Positions 57,067 through 64,000 of a DNA stretch of 64,000 nt are shown here, one piece after another. Both the position numbers and the translations under genes were made by a program. Source of the DNA: Natrinema caseinilyticum (GTDB lineage Archaea; Halobacteriota; Halobacteria; Halobacteriales; Natrialbaceae). Positions within the stretch are counted from its first letter, which is position 1, and each line of letters begins with the position of its first letter. The notes beneath the pieces are model-generated. The model ran no database searches. It was not told the origin of the DNA and saw nothing but the letters and a program-made list of their open reading frames with translations. The stretch covers positions 2,663,369 through 2,727,368 of the forward strand of contig NZ_CP100445.1 of the NCBI RefSeq assembly GCF_024227435.1. Reading direction: 5' to 3'.

Positions 57067-57969
57067 ATGAATGATCCGAAAAGCCGGCAGATTACCAGTG
57101 CAGATGACTTAACGACCCGATTCGAGTGGCTGTTAGACCCGCCACATTTTATCGATGATCACTACATCGAACTCTTTTACAATTCCGTAATACGACCGGA
57201 GGTAAAACGTGAAGAATCGTGGGAAATGGAATTCACGGAAGAAACAGCGAGAGAGGTGAGTCGTGGTCTCGGAGGCAGGATCAACATCGGACAGCTCGTA
57301 GGGGGTCTTAGTTCACTGCTCGGCGAATTCACAGTTGAGGCGAGTTGTAAAAATATGTTTATATCAAAAGAGAAACAAAAGCACATAATCGAACTTACGC
57401 CTGTTGAGACGCCACAACAGCAACTCGTGCAACTTCTAGCAGATTATTTGTCACAGTATCCTAGTAGACTATTTTTTATAAACGATGTCGGAGTGGACAA
57501 AGACTGGCGGAGAACGGAGAATATCACACAAACGCCCAGGGAGATGGTCTTCTGGGACCTCCCCTCTGAGGACGATGCCGACTTATATGACATTCCAAAG
57601 ACGAAGCTTCTTCCCATGGCGATAGAGTTCTCTTCCGGACGAATCGAAGTCCTCCACAACAAGTTACGTATTCCGAAACGGGATAAACCATCGTGGAGGC
57701 AATACATACGCTATTTTGATTGTGACGACTGCATCAATGCGGTAGAAACGGCAACGGATCGAGAGAGCGGTGATATTCGGTGGATTGATTTCCGAGTTCC
57801 GCTCTCCGATGAAAAGACGGCCCGGTTACATTTCGAACCACGTGGCAAGTATCATGCTGGAAAATTCGCTCACAATCTGATTCGAATGAGTTTGAAACAT
57901 GGTCTTCGAATCATCGGAACTGTAAAAACGGAACCTGATATCCATGTATTGGCTGCGTATCGGAAATAA
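57067..57969 (+). CDS. Orphan low-G+C protein of unknown function
   Basis: A 300-residue protein with no motif I recognise. Codon and base use are clearly more A/T-rich than the neighbours (many aaa, ata, tta, att codons), suggesting transfer. The N-terminal third contains a GGRINIGQLVGGLSSLLGEF glycine-rich segment, and the C-terminal part a DCDDCINAVETATDRESGD region. There is no signal peptide or membrane helix, so it is probably cytosolic. A promoter-like A/T-rich region lies upstream. It has no co-directional neighbour within 300 bases. A weak resemblance to DUF6414-type proteins is noted but not claimed. Confidence 0.7.
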   Translation: MNDPKSRQITSADDLTTRFEWLLDPPHFIDDHYIELFYNSVIRPEVKREESWEMEFTEETAREVSRGLGGRINIGQLVGGLSSLLGEFTVEASCKNMFISKEKQKHIIELTPVETPQQQLVQLLADYLSQYPSRLFFINDVGVDKDWRRTENITQTPREMVFWDLPSEDDADLYDIPKTKLLPMAIEFSSGRIEVLHNKLRIPKRDKPSWRQYIRYFDCDDCINAVETATDRESGDIRWIDFRVPLSDEKTARLHFEPRGKYHAGKFAHNLIRMSLKHGLRIIGTVKTEPDIHVLAAYRK

Positions 57970-58013
57970 TTGTGGCCAAAAATACCATCGTTCGATTCGA
58001 ACTCTGTGACCCG

Positions 58014-58964
58014 TTACGCCGACAGTTCGGCTTTCGGCTCCGGCAGGTCGTACGTGACGCCGGTCAACTCGCTCGAGACGGCCCACAGTCGACGGGCCGT
58101 CTCCTCGTCGTATGACCGGTCCGAGGAGGCCTGGCGTTCGGGTGCCCCGCGCATGTTCTGGAACCCGCCGGGGCCGTAGTACGCGCCGCCCTCGGTGTCC
58201 GGATCGGTGGCGGCGTACAGCGTCGGGAGCGCGCCTTTTTTCGCTGACTGTGCCAGAACGGTGTTCAAAACCCGCATTCCGGCCTTTCGCAGTCGGCTGC
58301 CGCTCTGTTCCGGGCCGCGGTACTGCAGTTGCGTGTCGGCGTAGCCCGGGTGGACCGCGATGCTCTTTACGTTCGCGTCCGCCGTGAGCAGCCGTCGTTC
58401 GAGTTCGTACGCGAACAGCACGTTCGCGAGCTTCGATTGCGCGTACGCGTCCCACTTGTCGTAGGACTGTTCGTGCTGGAGGTCCTCGAAGTCGATCTCC
58501 CCGCGTTCGTGGACGCCGCTCGAGACGGTGACGATCCGCGAATCGGGTTTCTCGTCGCGGCGTACGTTCTCGAGTAACAGCCCGGTGAGCGCGAAGTGGC
58601 CGAGGTGGTTGACGCCGAACTGGGTCTCGAAGCCGTCCTCGGTTTCCGAGCGCGGGATCGCCATGACCCCCGCGTTGTTGATCAGTACGTCGATCGCCTC
58701 GTCCTCGAGTCGGTCGGCGAACGCCCGGATCGACTCGAAGGAGCCCAGATCACACTCCTCGACGCGGAGGTCTGCGTCGGTGACGTCCTCGCGGATGTCC
58801 CGCGCCGCGTCCTCGCCGCGGTCGCGGCTTCGGCAGGCCATGATCACCGTCGCGCCGTTGCGCGCGAGTTCGCGGGTCGCCTCGAAGCCGATTCCGCTGT
58901 TCGCGCCCGTGATGACGATCGTTCGCCCGTGCTGATCCGAAATGTCGTCGGCTGTCCAACCCAT
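58014..58964 (-). CDS. Short-chain dehydrogenase/reductase
   Basis: A 316-residue SDR of the retinol-dehydrogenase-like extended type. NAD(P) is bound by TGANSGIG (about residues 19-26), with NNAGVMA as the second motif and the catalytic YAQSK (Tyr and Lys about residues 171 and 175). The C-terminus is longer than in classical SDRs. Substrate unknown. The start at 58964 (MGWTADDISDQH) is chosen because the longer reading has no SDR-like sequence. Confidence 0.9.
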   Translation of the reverse strand: MGWTADDISDQHGRTIVITGANSGIGFEATRELARNGATVIMACRSRDRGEDAARDIREDVTDADLRVEECDLGSFESIRAFADRLEDEAIDVLINNAGVMAIPRSETEDGFETQFGVNHLGHFALTGLLLENVRRDEKPDSRIVTVSSGVHERGEIDFEDLQHEQSYDKWDAYAQSKLANVLFAYELERRLLTADANVKSIAVHPGYADTQLQYRGPEQSGSRLRKAGMRVLNTVLAQSAKKGALPTLYAATDPDTEGGAYYGPGGFQNMRGAPERQASSDRSYDEETARRLWAVSSELTGVTYDLPEPKAELSA

Positions 58965-59078
58965 ACCGGCCGTACGTGGTCCGTGCCCTAAATGGCCGCC
59001 CTGCAGCACCACTCGAGCGGGTTCCGGGGACTACTGTCACCGCACGGTAGCGGTGGTCGCGACGCCCGCGGCCACGCG

Positions 59079-62000
59079 TCACCGCTCGCGGTCGTCCGAG
59101 GCAGGGAGGGTAAACGCGAACGTCGATCCTTCGCCGGGTTCGGCGTCGACCCAGATCTCGCCGCCGTGACGTTCGACGATGCGCTCACAGAGCGCCAGGC
59201 CGATTCCCATCCCGTCGTACTCCTCGCGGCTGTGGAGCCGATCGAAGATGGAGAACACTCGTTCCTGATTGTCGGGGGCGATGCCGATCCCTTCGTCGCG
59301 GACCGAAATCACCCACTCCCCGTCGCGTCGGTCGGCACCGACGTGAACCCGCGGCGACTCGTCGCCGCTGTACGTGATCGCGTTGCTGAGCAGATTCTGA
59401 AACACCTGGCGGAGTTGACTCTCGTCTCCGTCGACTCGGGGGAGTTCCTCGGTCGTGATTTCGGCGTCGCTCTCCGCGATCTGGAGCTGTAGGTCCTCGA
59501 GGACGCCCTCGAGGACCGCGTTCAGGTCCGTCGGTTCGAACGGGTCGCCACGCGTTTCGATCCGCGAGTACATCAGCAGGGCATCGATCATCTCGCGCAT
59601 CCGCTCGGCGCCGTCGACGGCGAACTCGAGGAATTCCCGGCCGTCCTCGTCGAAGGCGTCTTCGTAGCGCTGGTCGAGCAACGTGAGATAGCTCGTGACC
59701 ATCCGGAGGGGTTCTTGCAGGTCGTGTGAGGCTGCGTAGGCGAACTGCTCTAGACGCTCGTTCGATTCCTCGAGCTTTCGCCGGTACTCCCGACGCTCGG
59801 TGACGTCCTGAACGACGACCATGCCGGCGAAGATGTCGTCGTCGGCGTTTCTGACCGGCAGGGTATGAGCGTACAGGTGCCGATCGTACATCTCGAGTTC
59901 GAACGAGTGGTGTTCCCCCTCGAGCGCCGCTCGGAAGTACGGTTCGTATTTCTCGATCAGACGATCCGGATAGATGTCGGAGACGCTGTTTCCGATGCGG
60001 TCCGCCGTATCGATGCCGATTTCGTCGAGGAGTTGGCCGCCGACGGCCGTATACGTCAGTTCCTCGTCGAACAGTCCGACCGATCCCTCGGGGAAATTCT
60101 CGACGAGCGTTCGGTACCGGCGCTCGGACTCCTCGAGTTCCCGTTCGCGTTCCTTGCGCTCGGTGATGTTCTGCAGCATGATCATCCCCCCGAAGATCTC
60201 GCCCGCGTCGTCGGTCACGGGGAGCGTGTGGGCGAGCCAGTCCCGCTCGTGGAACGACACCTCGAACGTGTTCGTCTCGCCCGCGAGGGCGGCCTCGAAA
60301 TTGGGCTCGAGTCGTTCGGCGAGCGCAGTCGGATACCTGTCCCAGATGGTCTGGCCGACGACCGCAGTCGCGTCGGTGCCGAGTTCGCCGAAGACTTCGC
60401 CGCCCGCGATCTGATACCGCAGGTCCTCGTCGAACAGGCACACCGCACCGTTGGGGAAGTGTTCGACGAGCGTCCGGTACCGGCGCTCGCTTTCGGCGAG
60501 TTTCTGCTGGTACTCGCGGCGTTCGGTGATGTCCGTGAACGTGATGACGCCTCGAGTCACGGACCCGTCTTCGTCGACCACCGGCCGTCCCTGGACTCTG
60601 ATGATTCGCCGCTCCCCATCGGCGGCCTCGATTTCGAAGACGTCCGGTTCCCGAACGTCTTCGCCGGCGAGGACTCGGCTCATCGTCATCTCCTCGGGCG
60701 CGACCGGCTCGCCCGAGTCCGCCCACCGTATCGCGTACTTCTCGTATTCCGCGACGGAGCCGGCGTCGAATACGTCCCCGCCCCAGATCTCTCGAGCGGT
60801 GTCGTTGGCCTCGACGAGCTGCCCGTCGGCGTCGGCGACCACGACGCCGACCGGGAGGACCTCGAACAGCGTCTCGAGTTGATTCTGGTTGCGTTGGCGC
60901 TCGAATTCGGCGCGTTTGCGGTCGGTGATGTCGGTGAGCGCGCCGGGGAAGGTCACCGGCTCGCCGTCGCCGTCGCATTCGACGCGACCGCGAGCGACCA
61001 CCCATCGGATCTCGCCATCGGCGTTTCGGACGCGATACTCCGACTCGTACTCCCCGCAGGTCTCGACCGCCTCCTCGATCTCGGAAACGACCCGCTCGCG
61101 GTCGGCCTCGTGGATGGCCTCGATAAACCGATCGAGCGACACGCCCTGGTGGGCCGCGTCCGGGTCGACACCGAACGTCCGTGCGAACGACGGGCCGACG
61201 ACCATCTCGTCGGTCCTGACGTCGCACTCCCAGGTTCCGACGGCGCCGGCTTCGGTCGCCGCCTCGAGTTGCGACTTGGCGTCGCGCAGGTATCGTTCCC
61301 GCTCTTTTTGTTCGGTGATGTCCTGGGCCATCGTCATCCCGGCGAAGACGTCGCCGCGCTCGTCGGTGATCGGGACCGCGTGGAGCACCCATTCGCGGCC
61401 GGCGTACTCGAGTTCGACGGATCGTTCCGCGCCCGCGAGGGCGGCCTGGAACGCCGGCTGAAGCGCGTCGGCCGTTTCGTCCGGCCAGACCTCGTGGAAC
61501 GTTCTCCCCTCGAGATCGTCGGGTTCGACGGGGATCCGATCGAAGCCCTGGCCGGCGGCCAGCGTGTACTCGAGGTCGTGATCGAACAGGGTTACGAGCC
61601 CGTTCGGGAAGTACTCCGCGAGCGTTCGGTACCGTTGCTCCGATTGCTCGAGTTCCCGTTGGTACTCGCGGCGCTCGGTGATATTCTGGGACAGTCCGAG
61701 CGCGGCGAACACGTCGCCGTCGTCGTCTCGGATCGGGACCATTTGCACGTCGTAGACCTGATCCGCGGTCTGGATTTCGAACGAGTTCGACTCGCCCGCG
61801 AGGGCTGCCTCGTAGCCCTGGGCGAGCTCCTCGGCCAGTTCCGGCGCCCACGCCTCCCGGACCGGTTCACCCTCGAGTTCCGCGGTCGTCGCTTCGGGCT
61901 CGTCAACCGGGGTGCCGCCGATGGTCTCGTACCGGAGCTCGTCGTTGACCAGTGCGACCGCTCCGTTCGGGAAGTGCTCGACGAGGGTTCGGTATCGCCG

Positions 62001-62885
62001 TTCCGATTCCTCGAGTTTCCGCTCTCGCTCGATCCGCTCCGTGACGTCGCGGAAGTAGACCGAAAGCCCCGTCTCGGACGGATAGATACGGATCTCGAAC
62101 CACGCGTCGAGCGGTTCGGGATAGTACCCCTCGAACGTGACGGCTTCCTGGTCGTACATCGCCCGCTCGTACTTCGATTCGAACTTCCGGCTGATCGCTT
62201 CGGGAAACGCTTCCCAGATGTGTTTGTCGACCAGCTGGCGGCCGTCGGGATTGATCAGTTCGTGTGCACGGTCGTTGAGATGCGTGAACCGCCACTCTTC
62301 GTCGAGCGCGAAGAAGCCGTCCGAGATCCGGCCGTACACCTCGTCGCGGTCTCCTCGCGCCTGCCCGGTTCGCGTGGCCGACGCGAGAATCGCTGCGACG
62401 TTCCGGACGAACTCACGGTCGGCTTCGCCAAACGCCCGCTCCGCGCTCGAGTACGCTCCCAGAACGCCCCGCGGCTCGTCTCTCGAGCCGATTCGGACGG
62501 TGATGGCGCTGGTAACGTCGTGCTCGGCGAGTACTTCGGACTCCTCGAACCGTTCGGCAGCCTGCAGATTCTCGACGACGACGGGGTCGTCGGCCCGGAG
62601 TGCCGCTCCGGTCGGCGACTCCGTTCCGGCCGGTAGCGTCGCAGTCCCGTCGGTTCCCGACTCCCACCCCGTTCCCGTTCGCAAGATGCACTCGTCGTCG
62701 TCCGGCCGCAACTCGAACACACCACAGTACTCGACGTCCAGCGATTCTGCGACAGCGGCCGCCGCGTCGCGTTGCAGTCGCTCGTGATCGTCCGTCTCCA
62801 GGGCCCGTCTGCTGAGTTCGATGACCACCTCCTGGTGACGGAGTCGAACGACGTGTGATGGATCAGTGGATGAAGACGATCCCAT
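59079..62885 (-). CDS. Multi-PAS histidine kinase
   Basis: A 1268-residue sensor kinase: an N-terminal GAF domain (about residues 10-165), seven PAS-type domains (to about 1030), a HisKA dimerisation domain with His near residue 1050 (YAASHDLQEPLRM) and a C-terminal ATPase domain (NLLSNAITYSGDE, VRDEGIGIAPDN, GMGIGLALCERIVERHGG). Four of the PAS domains start with almost the same phrase (SERRYRTLVEHFPNGAV), showing recent internal duplication. No membrane helix is seen, so it probably senses a cytosolic signal. The start at 62885 is preferred to the ATG at 62900 because the TATA-like gttttac at about 62913-62919 favours a transcription start near 62890. Confidence 0.93.
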   Translation of the reverse strand: MGSSSSTDPSHVVRLRHQEVVIELSRRALETDDHERLQRDAAAAVAESLDVEYCGVFELRPDDDECILRTGTGWESGTDGTATLPAGTESPTGAALRADDPVVVENLQAAERFEESEVLAEHDVTSAITVRIGSRDEPRGVLGAYSSAERAFGEADREFVRNVAAILASATRTGQARGDRDEVYGRISDGFFALDEEWRFTHLNDRAHELINPDGRQLVDKHIWEAFPEAISRKFESKYERAMYDQEAVTFEGYYPEPLDAWFEIRIYPSETGLSVYFRDVTERIERERKLEESERRYRTLVEHFPNGAVALVNDELRYETIGGTPVDEPEATTAELEGEPVREAWAPELAEELAQGYEAALAGESNSFEIQTADQVYDVQMVPIRDDDGDVFAALGLSQNITERREYQRELEQSEQRYRTLAEYFPNGLVTLFDHDLEYTLAAGQGFDRIPVEPDDLEGRTFHEVWPDETADALQPAFQAALAGAERSVELEYAGREWVLHAVPITDERGDVFAGMTMAQDITEQKERERYLRDAKSQLEAATEAGAVGTWECDVRTDEMVVGPSFARTFGVDPDAAHQGVSLDRFIEAIHEADRERVVSEIEEAVETCGEYESEYRVRNADGEIRWVVARGRVECDGDGEPVTFPGALTDITDRKRAEFERQRNQNQLETLFEVLPVGVVVADADGQLVEANDTAREIWGGDVFDAGSVAEYEKYAIRWADSGEPVAPEEMTMSRVLAGEDVREPDVFEIEAADGERRIIRVQGRPVVDEDGSVTRGVITFTDITERREYQQKLAESERRYRTLVEHFPNGAVCLFDEDLRYQIAGGEVFGELGTDATAVVGQTIWDRYPTALAERLEPNFEAALAGETNTFEVSFHERDWLAHTLPVTDDAGEIFGGMIMLQNITERKERERELEESERRYRTLVENFPEGSVGLFDEELTYTAVGGQLLDEIGIDTADRIGNSVSDIYPDRLIEKYEPYFRAALEGEHHSFELEMYDRHLYAHTLPVRNADDDIFAGMVVVQDVTERREYRRKLEESNERLEQFAYAASHDLQEPLRMVTSYLTLLDQRYEDAFDEDGREFLEFAVDGAERMREMIDALLMYSRIETRGDPFEPTDLNAVLEGVLEDLQLQIAESDAEITTEELPRVDGDESQLRQVFQNLLSNAITYSGDESPRVHVGADRRDGEWVISVRDEGIGIAPDNQERVFSIFDRLHSREEYDGMGIGLALCERIVERHGGEIWVDAEPGEGSTFAFTLPASDDRER

Positions 62886-62996
62886 TCTACCCGAGTACAT
62901 CGTCCCCGGAGGTAAAACACATCGGTCGGGTGGCCGTTAACATCGGCTCGCAGTCCGTCCGACCGTCCGCTGGACCATCGAATCGCCGACCGCTGC

Positions 62997-63515
62997 TTAC
63001 TCGTAGTCGATCGAAACCGACTCGAGGACGACGTCCTCCCGCGGTCGGTCGTTGGCGTCGGTGTCGACGCTGCCGATTTCGCGAACGACGTCCATCCCGT
63101 CGACGACCTTCCCGAAGACCGAGTGGCGGTCGTCGAGGTGGGGCTGGGCGTCGAGCGTGATGAAGAACTGCGAGCCGTTGGTGTTCGGTCCGGAGTTTGC
63201 CATGCTCAACACGCCTTCGTCGTCGTGGCGCAGTTCCTCGTGGAACTCGTCGTCGAACTGATAACCGGGGCCGCCGCGTCCGGTTTCGGTCGGGTCGCCG
63301 CCCTGGATCATGAACCCCTCGATGACGCGATGGAAGGCCACGTCGTCGTACAGCGGTTCGCCATCGACTTCCTCCCCCGACTCGGGGTCGGTCCAGGTCT
63401 TCCCGCCGGTCGCGAGTCCGACGAAGTTGTCGACGGTTCGCGGCGCGCGTTCGTCGTACAGTTCGACCTCGATCTCTCCCTCGGTCGTGTGCAGGGTTGC
63501 AGTAACGTCTCCCAT
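62997..63515 (-). CDS. ppiA: Peptidyl-prolyl cis-trans isomerase (cyclophilin type)
   Basis: A 172-residue cyclophilin that speeds proline isomerisation in protein folding. The catalytic-site motif is [16 protein letters not shown] (about residues 60-75), and [11 protein letters not shown] follows (about 111-121). The start at 63515 ([13 protein letters not shown]) is the family start; the longer reading from 63683 is shadow. A 15-residue insert around [19 protein letters not shown] is typical of haloarchaea. Confidence 0.94.
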   Translation of the reverse strand: MGDVTATLHTTEGEIEVELYDERAPRTVDNFVGLATGGKTWTDPESGEEVDGEPLYDDVAFHRVIEGFMIQGGDPTETGRGGPGYQFDDEFHEELRHDDEGVLSMANSGPNTNGSQFFITLDAQPHLDDRHSVFGKVVDGMDVVREIGSVDTDANDRPREDVVLESVSIDYE

Positions 63516-63665
63516 ACGTCGGCGACGACGGGACGACTGAAAACGATAGTGGTCTCGAGTCGCGGGACCGCGAGCCGACGTCGCCGGCTCCCGCGGGAGC
63601 CGTGATCGGTCCGACGGCCGACGGCCGGCCGCAGCTACATACTTCCCGACGTCGAACGAGGATCC

Positions 63666-64000
63666 ATGAACGAGGGCACACACGCGGGGGAGCAGGTGAC
63701 GCTCGCGCGGTTACCGTCGGGCGTGGAACTGACGACCACGGTTCACACCTATCGCGGCGACGAGTCGGGGCCGACGCTGTACGTACAGGCAGCCCAGCAC
63801 GGCCGCGAAATCAACGGTACGGAGGTACTCCGACGGTTCCACGAGCGCCTCCCGCTCGAGACGCTGTCGGGGTCCGTGATCGCCGTCCCCGTCGCGAACC
63901 CGCTGACGTTCGACCGGGTCTCCTACACGACGCCGGAGCCACTAGACAGCGTCAACCCGAACATGAACCGGATCTGGCCGGGAAACGGCGACGGCAGTCT
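63666..64000 (+). CDS. Succinylglutamate desuccinylase/aspartoacylase family protein, N-terminus
   Basis: The first 111 codons of an AstE/AspA-type zinc deacylase; the gene runs off the window. The zinc motif [10 protein letters not shown] (His about residue 44, Glu at about 47) is clear. The family removes acyl groups from amino acids. It is divergent from the cyclophilin gene, 150 bases away. Confidence 0.85.
   Translation, partial: MNEGTHAGEQVTLARLPSGVELTTTVHTYRGDESGPTLYVQAAQHGREINGTEVLRRFHERLPLETLSGSVIAVPVANPLTFDRVSYTTPEPLDSVNPNMNRIWPGNGDGS

Noticed and set aside
57067-57969. DUF6414-type assignment of the orphan gene
   Set aside because: Only a vague resemblance in the N-terminal glycine-rich segment; too weak to name.
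59865-62636. 923-residue antisense ORF across the multi-PAS kinase
   Set aside because: It mirrors the repeated PAS-coding sequence and is a typical shadow in high-G+C DNA.

Overview
The window is a high-G+C haloarchaeal chromosome segment, probably from a Natrialbales-type genus such as Natrinema or Haloterrigena; the genus is inferred from general resemblance only. The evidence is the strongly acidic proteome, RNA polymerase B and A subunits each split in two, archaeal ribosomal proteins and EF-2, Bat-type HTH regulators, a Tat lipoprotein signal, and mostly leaderless genes with a TATA box about 25-30 bases before the start.

Layout. 1-11.2 kb: start of an ABC ATPase, a CBS-linked site-2 protease, ribosomal protein L10e, an ATP-grasp ligase, Hsp20, type II GAPDH, an M29-type aminopeptidase, a zinc-finger protein, a Pcm-like methyltransferase and a receiver/GAF/Bat regulator. 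11.4-12.5 kb: a PDDEXK nuclease and a duplicated tRNA-Asp locus with a stray tRNA 3' fragment. 12.7-22.3 kb: the transcription/translation cluster rpoH-rpoB''-rpoB'-rpoA'-rpoA''-nusA-rps12-rps7. 22.7-28.4 kb: accessory genes between rps7 and EF-2, namely a caspase-like (CHAT-type) protein with an uncharacterised partner, a HEFAH protein and a frameshifted beta-helix lipoprotein. 28.9-34.9 kb: EF-2, a VapBC pair, SerRS, a PhoU/RCK-C tandem protein and a second toxin-antitoxin pair whose toxin looks internally deleted. 35.3-38.7 kb: ion handling (MgtE-type pair, CrcB pair, CDF transporter). 38.7-55.7 kb: a histidine kinase and metabolic genes (MBL hydrolase, acyl-CoA ligase, thiolase, AOR-family oxidoreductase, aldehyde dehydrogenase), a CPA antiporter with an RCK domain, a TraB protein, a beta-propeller protein and several small proteins. 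55.7-64 kb: tRNA-Leu with a duplicated 3' end, a ferredoxin, a low-G+C orphan gene, an SDR, a large multi-PAS histidine kinase, a cyclophilin and the start of an AstE/AspA-like deacylase.

Most of the window is ordinary housekeeping. The points worth a second look are the CHAT-type two-gene unit with a palindrome over its start, the single-base frameshift in the beta-helix lipoprotein, the deleted PIN toxin separated from its antitoxin by a large palindrome, a MITE-like 114-bp element, the duplicated 3' UTR-like block with G-rich tracts, and the two tRNA loci that carry truncated tRNA 3' copies. No CRISPR array, rRNA or transposase gene was seen.
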